NCBI GenBank assembly: GCA_030151505.1
Contig: JASLDQ010000001.1
Span: 1-5,336 of the forward strand
Direction: 5' to 3'
DNA: 5,336 bases
Source: Chromobacteriaceae bacterium
GTDB lineage: Bacteria > Pseudomonadota > Gammaproteobacteria > Burkholderiales > Aquaspirillaceae
Shown here one piece after another: positions 1 to 5,336 of the stretch (position 1 is the first letter of the stretch; the number at the start of each line of letters is the position of its first letter). A program made the translations under genes and the position numbers. The notes below the pieces were generated by a model. That model did no database searches and was not told the origin of the DNA. It saw nothing but the letters and a program-made list of their open reading frames with translations.

Positions 1-579
1 CACTTCGTAGCCGAGCTTTTCGCCGGTGTCGGGGTCGACCAGCGGTCGAACCGGGTGGTAGACCTGCCAGCGCTGGCCACGGCTGCCGTCGAGCTTTTCC
101 GCGTAGGCGGTGTCGCCGGCCCCCATCAGCGAGCGGTTGTCAGCTCCGGCGACGATGCGCGGCGAGGCGAGGAATTCGTCCTCGTCGACGACCGCCGGCC
201 GGGCGAGGAAGGACTGGATGACTTTGGGGTTCACGCTGCCGACCGCGCCGTCGTCCATCACCCGCACGCGCGGCGAGAGCTTCTCGACGGCGACCGGCTT
301 GCCGCCGCGCTCCAGTCGCAGCGTACCGGTGCGGCGGTCCAGCACCAGCACGTCGCCGGGATAAATCCAGTGCGGATCCCTGATCTGGGCGCGGTTGAGG
401 TTCCACAGCTTCGGCCAGTACCACGGCTTGTAGAGGTAGCGGCCGGAAATGTCCCACAGCGTGTCGCCCTTCTTGACGACGTAGCGGGCCGGCGCGTCCG
501 GCCTGAGTTTGAGGGTGTCGGCGTGCGCGGCAGCGGCAAGGCCGATGGCAAGGAGTGTCGGTATAATGAACTGGCGCAT
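1..579 (-). CDS. LysM-domain exported protein, N-terminal part (runs off the window)
   Basis: The frame is open from an ATG at 577-579 (minus strand) to the window edge: 193 residues with no stop, so the C-terminus is missing. Residues 1-20 look like a Sec signal peptide (MRQF, a hydrophobic stretch, then AHA before Asp21). Residues about 32-80 form a LysM domain: YVVKKGDTLWDIS opens it and WIYPGDVLVL closes it, with the Trp-rich insert KPWYWPKLWNLN typical of proteobacterial LysM proteins encoded next to def. LysM domains bind the GlcNAc-containing glycan of peptidoglycan, so a periplasmic or envelope role is inferred. The remainder (81-193) shows no catalytic motif I recognise. It is divergent from def, an arrangement common in betaproteobacteria. 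The ribosome-binding site is weak (GACGGGG about 6 nt before the ATG). The molecular function of this family is not established to my knowledge. Confidence 0.9.
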   Translation of the reverse strand, partial: MRQFIIPTLLAIGLAAAAHADTLKLRPDAPARYVVKKGDTLWDISGRYLYKPWYWPKLWNLNRAQIRDPHWIYPGDVLVLDRRTGTLRLERGGKPVAVEKLSPRVRVMDDGAVGSVNPKVIQSFLARPAVVDEDEFLASPRIVAGADNRSLMGAGDTAYAEKLDGSRGQRWQVYHPVRPLVDPDTGEKLGYEV

Positions 580-610
580 GATTGCCCCGTCTCATGAGAT
601 ATGGCGCGGC

Positions 611-634
611 GACGCCCGTATGACGGGCAGCGTC
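611..634 (-). other. Hairpin in the presumed leader of the lysM gene
   Basis: GCCCGT (614-619) and ACGGGC (623-628) are perfect inverted repeats around a 3-nt loop. GAC (611-613) and GTC (632-634) can extend the stem past a 3-nt bulge. It lies between the lysM promoter candidate and the lysM ATG, so it would form in that gene's 5' leader. There is no U-tract on either strand, so it is not a standard terminator. Any role is unknown. Confidence 0.3.
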
Positions 635-650
635 CGCAATCGGCTCCCCG

Positions 651-678
651 CTGACCGAGCCTCAAATCATCTTATAAA
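651..678 (+). promoter_or_regulatory. Candidate sigma-70 promoter for def
   Basis: CTGACC (651-656; 4 of 6 to TTGACA) is followed by a 16-bp spacer and TATAAA (673-678; 5 of 6 to TATAAT). Transcription would begin near 685, about 35 nt before the def ATG. The region is a small AT-rich island in GC-rich DNA, which supports a promoter here. The -10 shares the palindrome TTATAA (672-677) with the opposing lysM promoter candidate. Confidence 0.45.
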
Positions 679-698
679 ACCTTTCTGGCATACGACAA
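671..698 (-). promoter_or_regulatory. Candidate sigma-70 promoter for the lysM gene
   Basis: Read on the minus strand, TTGTCG (693-698; 4 of 6 to the -35 consensus) is followed after 16 bp by TATAAG (671-676; 5 of 6 to the -10). It would start RNA near 664 and give a leader of about 85 nt. Its -10 overlaps that of the opposing def promoter candidate. This was found by pattern matching only. Confidence 0.4.
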
Positions 699-719
699 CA
701 TCACATTTGGTTTAAGCCC

Positions 720-1223
720 ATGGCCCTGTTGAATATTCTGCAATACCCGGACGAACGCCTGCATACCGTCGCCAAGCCCGTCGCCGCCGTGGACGACCGC
801 ATCCGCACCCTCGTCGACAACATGGCCGAGACCATGTACGCCGCCCACGGCATCGGTCTGGCCGCCACGCAGGTGGACGTGCACGAGCAAGTCATCGTCA
901 TCGACCTGTCCGACACCCACGACGACCTGCTGGTGCTGGTCAACCCCCGGCTCACCGCGCGCGAAGGCCATACCGTGTACGAGGAAGGCTGCCTGTCGGT
1001 GCCCGGCATCTACGACAAGGTCGAACGCTACGAGCGCATCACCGTCGAGGCGCTCAACCGCGCCGGCGAACCCTTCAGCCTCGACACCGACGGCCTCCTG
1101 GCGATTTGCATCCAGCACGAGATGGACCATCTCGCCGGCAAAGTCTTCGTCGAATACCTGTCGCCGCTCAAGCAGAACCGCATCAAGACCAAGCTCAAGA
1201 AGCGCGAGCGGCAAAGCCTGTAA
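720..1223 (+). CDS. def: Peptide deformylase
   Basis: The product removes the N-formyl group from new polypeptides at the ribosome exit, using a catalytic Fe2+ (or other divalent metal). It has 167 residues, the usual length for a bacterial type 1 enzyme. All three signature motifs are present: GIGLAATQ (44-51), EEGCLSVP (88-95, metal ligand Cys91) and QHEMDHLAG (132-140, metal ligands His133 and His137, catalytic Glu134). The C-terminus is Lys/Arg-rich (KTKLKKRER, 157-165), as expected for the helix that in E. coli docks on the ribosome. The start [14 protein letters not shown] matches the family's N-terminus. No good Shine-Dalgarno lies upstream (the last bases are TTTGGTTTAAGCCC). It is followed by fmt after 138 bp, the usual functional partner, though the gap is longer than the near-contiguous def-fmt of E. 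coli. It ends in TAA, showing that TAA is read as stop in this genome. Confidence 0.97.
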   Translation: MALLNILQYPDERLHTVAKPVAAVDDRIRTLVDNMAETMYAAHGIGLAATQVDVHEQVIVIDLSDTHDDLLVLVNPRLTAREGHTVYEEGCLSVPGIYDKVERYERITVEALNRAGEPFSLDTDGLLAICIQHEMDHLAGKVFVEYLSPLKQNRIKTKLKKRERQSL

Positions 1224-1237
1224 GCCGCCGTTTCCGC

Positions 1238-1282
1238 CGCCCGGCCGACGGGTGCCGGCGCGGCCCGTTGTCCTGCCGGGCG
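1238..1282 (+). repeat. Inverted repeat in the def-fmt spacer
   Basis: CGCCCGGC (1238-1245) and GCCGGGCG (1275-1282) are perfect 8-bp inverted repeats about 29 nt apart in a very GC-rich 138-bp spacer. No T-run follows. It could fold in RNA, but such repeats arise easily by chance at this base composition, so a function is not claimed. Confidence 0.2.
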
Positions 1283-1361
1283 ACGTCGCGGGCGGCGGGT
1301 TGCGCCGTTCGCCGTTCCGGTCCGATTTCCAATCCCATCTCAAGCCTCGACCGTCCCCGAC

Positions 1362-2282
1362 ATGAAACTGATCTTCGCCGGTACTCCCGACTTTGCCGCC
1401 ATCGCCCTGCAAGCCCTGCTCGACGCCGGCCACGACATCGCGCTGGTGCTGACCCAGCCCGACCGACCCGCCGGCCGCGGCATGAAGCTCAAGGCCAGCC
1501 CGGTCAAGGAGCTGGCGCTGGCGCGCGGCCTGCCGGTCAGCCAGCCGCTGACGCTCAAGACGCCCGAGGCGCAGGCCGAGATTGCCGCCGTCGGCGCCGA
1601 CGCGATGGTGGTGGCCGCCTATGGCCTGATCCTGCCGAAGGCGGTGCTCGACCTGCCGCACCACGGCTGCCTCAATCTCCACGCCTCCATCCTGCCGCGC
1701 TGGCGCGGCGCGGCACCGATCCAGCGGGCGATCCTGGCCGGTGACGCCGAAACCGGCGTCACCATCATGCAGATGGATGTGGGCCTCGACACCGGCGACA
1801 TGCTGCTGCTGGAAAAGGTCGCGATAGCACCCGCCGACACCACCGCCAGCCTGCACGACAAGCTCGCGGCCGCCGGCGGCCGCGCCATCGTGACCGCACT
1901 GGCCGGTCTGGCCGTGTTGGTCCCGGAAAAGCAGCCGGAAGCCGGCGTCACCTACGCCGACAAGATCAGCAAGGACGAGGCCCGGCTCGACTGGTCGCGG
2001 CCGGCGGCCGAACTCGACCGTCGGGTGCGGGCCTACAACCCCTTCCCGGGCGCGGTCACCACGCTGGACGGCGAACCGCTCAAGCTGTGGCGCGCCACCG
2101 AGGAAGCGGGCCACGGCGTGCCCGGCACCGTGCTGGCCGCCGATGCTGCCGGTCTGCTGGTCGCCTGCGGCGACGGCGCGCTGCGCGTGACCGAACTGCA
2201 GGCCGCCGGTGGCAAGCGCCTGGCTGCGGCGCAGTTTGTCGCCGGTCGCGGCGGGCTGACGGGCAAGGTGCTGGGCGGCTGA
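1362..2282 (+). CDS. fmt: Methionyl-tRNA formyltransferase
   Basis: The product transfers a formyl group from 10-formyl-tetrahydrofolate to the amino group of Met on initiator tRNA, in the cytoplasm. It has 306 residues, close to the usual 310-315. The N-terminal domain (about 1-190) has the formyltransferase fold: start [12 protein letters not shown], the tRNA-contacting loop [18 protein letters not shown] (32-49) with Arg39 equivalent to E. coli Arg42, and [18 protein letters not shown] (104-121) with catalytic Asn105 and His107. The third catalytic residue, Asp143, lies in GLDTGD (141-146). The C-terminal OB-like domain (about 205-306) contains the typical YNPFPGA (225-231). All catalytic residues are intact. 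The start is fixed by homology; no clear Shine-Dalgarno precedes it. It follows def, and the two act at opposite ends of the formyl-Met cycle. A weak terminator-like hairpin lies just downstream. Confidence 0.97.
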   Translation: MKLIFAGTPDFAAIALQALLDAGHDIALVLTQPDRPAGRGMKLKASPVKELALARGLPVSQPLTLKTPEAQAEIAAVGADAMVVAAYGLILPKAVLDLPHHGCLNLHASILPRWRGAAPIQRAILAGDAETGVTIMQMDVGLDTGDMLLLEKVAIAPADTTASLHDKLAAAGGRAIVTALAGLAVLVPEKQPEAGVTYADKISKDEARLDWSRPAAELDRRVRAYNPFPGAVTTLDGEPLKLWRATEEAGHGVPGTVLAADAAGLLVACGDGALRVTELQAAGGKRLAAAQFVAGRGGLTGKVLGG

Positions 2283-2288
2283 TTCGTC

Positions 2289-2331
2289 CGGGGCCGGGCG
2301 GGATGACAGGCGGCCCCGCGCGCCCTTTAAT
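2289..2331 (+). terminator. Weak terminator-like hairpin after fmt
   Basis: CGGGGCCG (2289-2296) and CGGCCCCG (2311-2318) form a perfect 8-bp GC-rich stem around a 14-nt loop, starting 6 nt after the fmt stop. The tail CGCGCCCTTTAAT holds only three consecutive T bases at 2326-2328, so termination would be inefficient. It would separate def-fmt transcription from the separately promoted htpX. Confidence 0.35.
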
Positions 2332-2351
2332 CGCTATTTAAGCCGCAAGGC

Positions 2352-2380
2352 CTTGAATGCAGGCCCGAGGGACCGCATGT
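2352..2380 (+). promoter_or_regulatory. Candidate heat-shock (sigma-32) promoter of htpX
   Basis: CTTGAAT (2352-2358) matches 6 of 7 of the sigma-32 -35 element CTTGAAA. After a 14-bp spacer, CCGCATGT (2373-2380) matches CCCCATnT at all defined positions but one. The spacing suits the known sigma-32 consensus. RNA would start near 2386-2388, about 30 nt before the ATG. htpX is a known sigma-32 gene in E. coli, so location and identity agree. This was matched by eye, not scored against a matrix. Confidence 0.6.
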
Positions 2381-2403
2381 CGGTCCTATCCCACTGAATT
2401 GAC

Positions 2404-2408
2404 GGAGA
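2404..2408 (+). promoter_or_regulatory. Shine-Dalgarno of htpX
   Basis: GGAGA sits 9 nt before the ATG at 2418 and fixes that start. It is the best Shine-Dalgarno in the window apart from the kinase gene's; def, fmt and rsmB have none that is clear. Confidence 0.7.
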
Positions 2409-2417
2409 TTCCCTGCC

Positions 2418-3287
2418 ATGACCAACAACTGGTTCAAGACCACCCTGCTGATGGCCGCCATCGTGGCTCTGTTCGGCGTCGTGGGCGGCGCCATCGGCGG
2501 CAAATCGGGCATGCTGATCGCCCTGCTCCTGGGCGGCGCGATGAACCTGTGGGCTTACTGGAACTCGGACAAGATGGTGCTGCGCATGTACAACGCGCAC
2601 GAGGTCGACGCCCGCACCGCGCCGGAGTTCTACGGCATGATGGTCGAGCTGTCGCAGCGCGCCGGCCTGCCGATGCCGCGCGTCTACATCATCGACGAGG
2701 AGTAACCCAACGCCTTCGCCACCGGCCGCAACCCGGAAAACGCCGCCGTGGCCGCCACCACCGGCATCCTGCGCCTGCTGGACTACCGCGAGCTGCGCGG
2801 GGTGATGGCGCACGAGCTGGCCCACGTCCGCAACCGCGACACGCTGATCTCGACCGTGTCGGCCACCGTGGCCGGCGCGATTTCCTCGCTGGCCAATATG
2901 GCGATGTTTGCCAGCCTGTTCGGCGGCAACCGCGACAGCGAGGGCAACTCGACCAATCCGATCGTGATGCTGCTGGTGTCCATCCTCGCGCCGATCGCCG
3001 CCACGCTGATCCAGATGGCCATCTCTCGCACCCGCGAATTCGGCGCCGACCGCGAAGGCTCGATCATCTCGGGCGACCCGCTGGCGCTGGCCGCCGCCTT
3101 GCGCAAGATCGAGTACTACGCGCAGGGCCGCTACATGCCGGCCGCCGAAATGCACCCGGAAACCGCGCAGATGATGATCATCAACCCGCTGTCCGGTGCC
3201 GGCGGCGTGCAGGACCTGTTCCGCACCCACCCGCGCACCGAAGAGCGCATCGCCCGGCTGGAAGCCATCGCCCGCGGCCAGGGCTGA
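2418..3287 (+). pseudogene. htpX: htpX membrane zinc protease, interrupted by an in-frame TAA
   Basis: Reading through one stop gives 289 codons, the normal HtpX length. HtpX is an M48-family inner-membrane protease with a cytoplasmic zinc site that helps degrade misfolded membrane proteins alongside FtsH. Codons 1-95 encode two membrane segments (about 8-27 and 31-48) and end PRVYIIDEE. Codon 96 is TAA (2703-2705), where relatives typically read ...[10 protein letters not shown]. The same frame resumes at once with [20 protein letters not shown]. Downstream, HELAH (132-136) supplies two zinc ligands and the catalytic Glu133. Two more membrane segments follow (about 143-167 and 181-203), then EFGAD with the third ligand Glu207. 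There is no frameshift and no other damage. As read, only a 95-residue fragment without the active site is made; restart at GTG 2748 (42 nt past the stop) could give a 179-residue piece lacking the first two membrane segments. A base-call error or a fresh point mutation are the main explanations. Family identity is near certain; inactivity is not. Confidence 0.9.
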
Positions 3288-3312
3288 CGGCAGCGGAGCC
3301 GGCGCGTATACT
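3284..3312 (+). promoter_or_regulatory. Candidate sigma-70 promoter for rsmB
   Basis: CTGACG (3284-3289; 4 of 6 to TTGACA, overlapping the htpX stop codon) is followed by a 17-bp spacer and TATACT (3307-3312; 5 of 6 to TATAAT). Transcription would begin near 3319, about 60 nt before the rsmB ATG. The -10 lies in the loop of a hairpin-forming inverted repeat. This is a by-eye match only. Confidence 0.4.
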
Positions 3313-3338
3313 CCGGCTCCGCCCAAGTCCTTGATTTT
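3293..3338 (+). terminator. Hairpin 1 after htpX, possible terminator
   Basis: GCGGAGCCGG (3293-3302) and CCGGCTCCGC (3313-3322) form a perfect 10-bp stem with a 10-nt loop, starting 6 nt after the htpX stop. The T-rich stretch TTGATTTT (3331-3338) begins 9 nt beyond the stem. That is further than in a classical intrinsic terminator, so efficiency is uncertain. Confidence 0.45.
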
Positions 3339-3340
3339 CA

Positions 3341-3373
3341 GGCAGCCACGGCAACTCCGTGGCTGCTGTCATT
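3341..3373 (+). terminator. Hairpin 2 just before rsmB, terminator or leader structure
   Basis: GCAGCCACGG (3342-3351) and CCGTGGCTGC (3357-3366) form a perfect 10-bp stem around a 5-nt loop (CAACT), extendable by a G-U pair (3341/3367). It is followed by TGTCATTT, a poor U-tract. The stem ends only 14 nt before the rsmB ATG. It may terminate htpX transcripts, or sit in the rsmB leader and affect ribosome access. Confidence 0.45.
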
Positions 3374-3380
3374 TCCGCCC

Positions 3381-4619
3381 ATGCACACTATCCAGACCAT
3401 CGCCGCCCGCCTGATCGACCAGGCGCTCGCCGGCCAGAACCTCAGCGACGCCTTTTCCCGCGCCGCCAGCGGCCTCGAACCGCGCGAACGCGCGCAGCTG
3501 CTCGACCTCAGCCACGGCACCCTGCGCCGGCTGGGCTGGTATCGCGCCGCGCTCGACCGGCTGGTGCCGAAAAAGCTCGCCAACCCGCTGGTCGACCGCC
3601 TGCTGCTGGTCGCGCTCTACCAGCTCGACGCCACCCGCGCCGCGCCCTACGCCATCGTCGACAACGCGGTGCGCGCGGCCGAGGCGCTCGATCCGCGCAT
3701 GAAGGCGCTGGTCAACGGCGTGCTGCGCAATTTCCAGCGCCGGCGCGAAGAACTGGACACCGAACTGGCGCGCGACGCGGTCGCCTACTGGAACCATCCG
3801 GACTGGTGGATCGCCGAGCTGCAGAAGGCCTACCCGAAGCAGTGGAAGGCCGCGCTGGCCGCCGCCAACGCCCACCCGCCGATGACGGTGCGGGTCAACC
3901 GCCGCCGGATCGCGCCGGACGCCTATCTGGCGCAGCTCGCCGAAGCCGGCATCGAGGCGGTGGCCGAGGGCGGCGAGGCCTTGCGCCTGCTGAAGCCGGT
4001 GCCGGTGGCCGAACTGCCGGGCTTCTTCGACGGCTTGTGCTCGGTGCAGGATGCCGGCGCGCAGCTGGCGGCCGACTGGCTGGAGCTGGCCGACGGCCTG
4101 CGCGTGCTGGATGCCTGCGCCGCGCCGGGCGGCAAGTCCGGCCACATCCTCGAACGCGCCGACGTGGCGCTCGTGGCGCTCGACAACGACGAGCACCGCC
4201 TCGGCCGCGTGGCCGACAACCTCAAGCGGCTGGGGCTGGCCGCCACGCTCAAGTGCGGTGACGCCGGCCGGTCTGACGCCTGGTGGGACGGGGTGAAGTT
4301 CGACCGCGTGCTGGCCGACGTGCCGTGCTCGGCCTCCGGGGTGGCGCGCCGCCATCCGGACATCAAGTGGGCGCGTCGCATAACCGACATCGGCAATTTC
4401 GCCCGCCAGCAGGCGGCCATCGCCGACAGCCTGTGGGCGGTCGTGGCCGAGGGCGGCAAAATGCTATACGCTACCTGCTCGATTTTCCCCGCCGAAAACA
4501 ACAAACAGATCGACGCCTTCCTGCGCCGGCATCCCGATGCCACGCTGGAACGCGCCACTCAACTCCTGCCCGACGACAGTCACGATGGCTTTTATTACGC
4601 GCTACTTGGCAAGGCTTAG
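3381..4619 (+). CDS. rsmB: 16S rRNA (cytosine-967-C5)-methyltransferase
   Basis: RsmB (Sun/Fmu) methylates C967 of 16S rRNA with S-adenosylmethionine. It has 412 residues, near the family's usual 420-430. The N-terminal NusB-like RNA-binding domain covers about 1-135 (LSHGTLRRLGWYRAALD 43-59, YAIVDNAVRAAE 90-101, NGVLRNFQR 112-120). The Rossmann-fold methyltransferase domain covers about 165-412. DACAAPGGK (244-252) is the SAM-binding motif, with VALDND (265-270) after it. DVPCSASG (313-320) carries Cys316 and YATCSIFPAENN (363-374) carries the catalytic nucleophile Cys366; both cysteines needed by this m5C family are present. The C-terminal DGFYYALLGK is typical. I chose the first ATG, with no clear Shine-Dalgarno, because MHTIQTIAARLIDQAL aligns with family starts. 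Its 3' end overlaps the next gene by 35 bp, implying coupled expression. Confidence 0.96.
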   Translation: MHTIQTIAARLIDQALAGQNLSDAFSRAASGLEPRERAQLLDLSHGTLRRLGWYRAALDRLVPKKLANPLVDRLLLVALYQLDATRAAPYAIVDNAVRAAEALDPRMKALVNGVLRNFQRRREELDTELARDAVAYWNHPDWWIAELQKAYPKQWKAALAAANAHPPMTVRVNRRRIAPDAYLAQLAEAGIEAVAEGGEALRLLKPVPVAELPGFFDGLCSVQDAGAQLAADWLELADGLRVLDACAAPGGKSGHILERADVALVALDNDEHRLGRVADNLKRLGLAATLKCGDAGRSDAWWDGVKFDRVLADVPCSASGVARRHPDIKWARRITDIGNFARQQAAIADSLWAVVAEGGKMLYATCSIFPAENNKQIDAFLRRHPDATLERATQLLPDDSHDGFYYALLGKA

Positions 4620-5175
4620 CCTGCTCCTGCTCCTGGCCGGCGGCCCCTTGGCCGCCCTGGCCGCAGAGGCCATCGTCCCCCGGCAGGCGGCGCTGGAGCT
4701 CAATGACGGCGCGCTGACGCTAAAAAGCCGCTACGCCATCGAGCTCAACCCCACCCTGCTCGACGCGCTCGATCAAGGCGTCGCCCTCACCTTCCGGCTC
4801 GAATTCGAGCTGACCAAGCCCCGCATGTACGCCTACTGGCGCCAGCTGTCCGACTGGTTCGACCCGACCGCCAGCCAGTCCTGGCGCCTGTCCTGGCATC
4901 CGCTGACCCGCCAGTACCGGGTCAGCACCGGCACGCTGTTCCAGAGCTACACCCGGCTGGAGGACGCGCTGGCGCTGATCGGCGCCAGCCGCAGCTGGCG
5001 AGTGCTGGGGCGCGACCAGGTCGGCCACAGCCGTGCCGGCGATTTCGCCGGCCGCCTGCGCCTGTATCTGGACACCACCCAGCTGCCGCGTCCCTTCCAG
5101 CTCAACATCCTCAAATCGTCCGACTGGACGCTCGATTCGGGCTGGCAGGCGGTAGCGGCGGAGGGCGGGAGCTGA
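4585..5175 (+). CDS. DUF4390-family exported protein
   Basis: The product has 196 residues from the ATG at 4585. An upstream in-frame ATG at 4537 would add 16 residues, but 4585 is preferred because it puts a clear signal peptide at the N-terminus: MAFITRYLAR, then LSLLLLLAGGPLAALA, with cleavage near residue 26-27. The mature part looks beta-rich and soluble: ALELNDGALTLKSRYAIELNP (36-56), ALDQGVALTFRLEFEL (61-76), then Trp/Tyr-rich segments (YAYWRQLSDWFD 82-93, WRLSWHPLTRQYRV 99-112). It ends LPRPFQLNILKSSDWTLDSGW. That pattern and its place between rsmB and an ntrY-like gene match DUF4390. No catalytic motif is evident, and I know of no established function. A periplasmic location follows from the signal. 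It overlaps rsmB by 35 bp, and its stop TGA (5173-5175) shares its A with the kinase's ATG, so the three genes are probably translationally coupled. Confidence 0.85.
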   Translation: MAFITRYLARLSLLLLLAGGPLAALAAEAIVPRQAALELNDGALTLKSRYAIELNPTLLDALDQGVALTFRLEFELTKPRMYAYWRQLSDWFDPTASQSWRLSWHPLTRQYRVSTGTLFQSYTRLEDALALIGASRSWRVLGRDQVGHSRAGDFAGRLRLYLDTTQLPRPFQLNILKSSDWTLDSGWQAVAAEGGS

Positions 5176-5336
5176 TGCGCAACTGGCTGATCGGACTGGC
5201 CAGTCTCGGCATCATGCTGCTTTACCTGCTCGCGATCGCCTCGGGGGCAACCTCGAAGCTGGCCGACTACTACTGGCTCCTGTTCGGGCTCAACACCCTG
5301 TTGCTGTTGGGGCTGGTGCTGCAGATCGCCCGCCAG
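5175..5336 (+). CDS. ntrY: NtrY-type sensor histidine kinase, N-terminal part (runs off the window)
   Basis: The frame is open from the ATG at 5175 to the window edge (54 codons), too short for the HAMP, PAS or kinase domains to be visible. The start MRNWLIGLASLGIMLLYLLAIASG gives membrane segment 1 (about 3-23). After a short loop (SKLADYYW), LLFGLNTLLLLGLVLQIARQ gives segment 2 (about 34-52). This double-hydrophobic opening with the LLxGLNxLLLL wording resembles NtrY-like kinases, which follow DUF4390 genes in many betaproteobacteria and are usually followed by the response regulator ntrX. The start has a purine-rich Shine-Dalgarno (GGAGGGCGGGAG, 5160-5171) and overlaps the previous stop by one base. 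The kinase call rests on gene order and membrane topology, so another membrane protein remains possible. Confidence 0.7.
   Translation, partial: MRNWLIGLASLGIMLLYLLAIASGATSKLADYYWLLFGLNTLLLLGLVLQIARQ

Noticed and set aside
55..597. Plus-strand open frame opposite the lysM gene
   Set aside because: The minus-strand frame encodes a clear signal peptide and LysM domain; the plus-strand translation has neither.
590..599. 10-bp palindrome TCTCATGAGA before the lysM start, as an operator
   Set aside because: It is a single copy with no known matching regulator and no loop; chance is a sufficient explanation.
1300..1326. Promoter for fmt in the def-fmt spacer (TTGCGC ... TCCGAT)
   Set aside because: Both boxes are poor and the spacer is only 15 bp; fmt is more simply read from the def promoter.
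672..2114. Long minus-strand open frame (480 codons) across def and fmt
   Set aside because: It is antisense to two certain genes. Its translation is a His/Gly/Asp/Val/Arg-rich mixture with no domain, as expected opposite GC-rich codons.
2703..2705. Reassignment of TAA to an amino acid, or programmed frameshifting in htpX
   Set aside because: def ends in TAA at the expected family C-terminus, so TAA is stop here. The htpX frame is unchanged across the stop, so no frameshift is involved.
2748..3287. A separate short M48 protease gene starting at GTG 2748
   Set aside because: It is in frame with the upstream fragment and is simply the rest of HtpX; no Shine-Dalgarno precedes the GTG and the first two membrane segments would be missing.
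2334..3326. Long minus-strand open frame (330 codons) opposite htpX
   Set aside because: Same antisense artefact; no recognisable domain. It stays open across the htpX TAA only because the complement reads as Leu.
3369..4355. Long minus-strand open frame (328 codons) opposite rsmB
   Set aside because: Shadow of rsmB with low-complexity Gly/His/Arg/Val composition.
1..5336. Defence system, mobile element, CRISPR or other novel island
   Set aside because: All genes fit a conserved core cluster with uniform GC-rich codon use; no transposase, integrase, direct repeats or spacer array was seen.

Overview
This GC-rich window is ordinary chromosomal housekeeping DNA from a betaproteobacterium. A Neisseriales/Chromobacteriaceae-type organism is my best guess, from protein wording and gene order (lysM gene, def, fmt, htpX, rsmB, DUF4390 gene, ntrY-like kinase); genus is not resolvable by eye. 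I see no mobile element, CRISPR array, tRNA or rRNA, and no sign of an undescribed multi-gene system.

Layout: positions 1-579 (minus strand) hold the N-terminal part of an exported LysM-domain protein whose 3' end lies outside the window. A 140-bp divergent spacer (580-719) carries back-to-back promoter candidates. All later genes are on the plus strand: def (peptide deformylase, 720-1223), fmt (Met-tRNA formyltransferase, 1362-2282), htpX (membrane zinc protease, 2418-3287), rsmB (16S rRNA m5C967 methyltransferase, 3381-4619), a secreted DUF4390 protein (4585-5175), and the start of an NtrY-type membrane sensor kinase (5175 to the edge).

How they work together: Fmt formylates initiator Met-tRNA and Def removes the formyl group from new proteins, so the pair brackets formyl-methionine initiation. 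RsmB modifies the 30S ribosome. HtpX belongs to inner-membrane quality control. The last three genes overlap end to end (35 bp, then 1 bp), so rsmB, the DUF4390 gene and the kinase are probably one translationally coupled unit. htpX has its own heat-shock (sigma-32) promoter candidate.

The main anomaly is an in-frame TAA at codon 96 of htpX. It splits an otherwise intact metalloprotease gene and leaves the reading frame, HEXXH motif and downstream codons undamaged. It is either a sequencing error or a very recent nonsense mutation. A second point of interest is the htpX-rsmB spacer, which packs two perfect 10-bp-stem hairpins and a promoter candidate into 93 bp.
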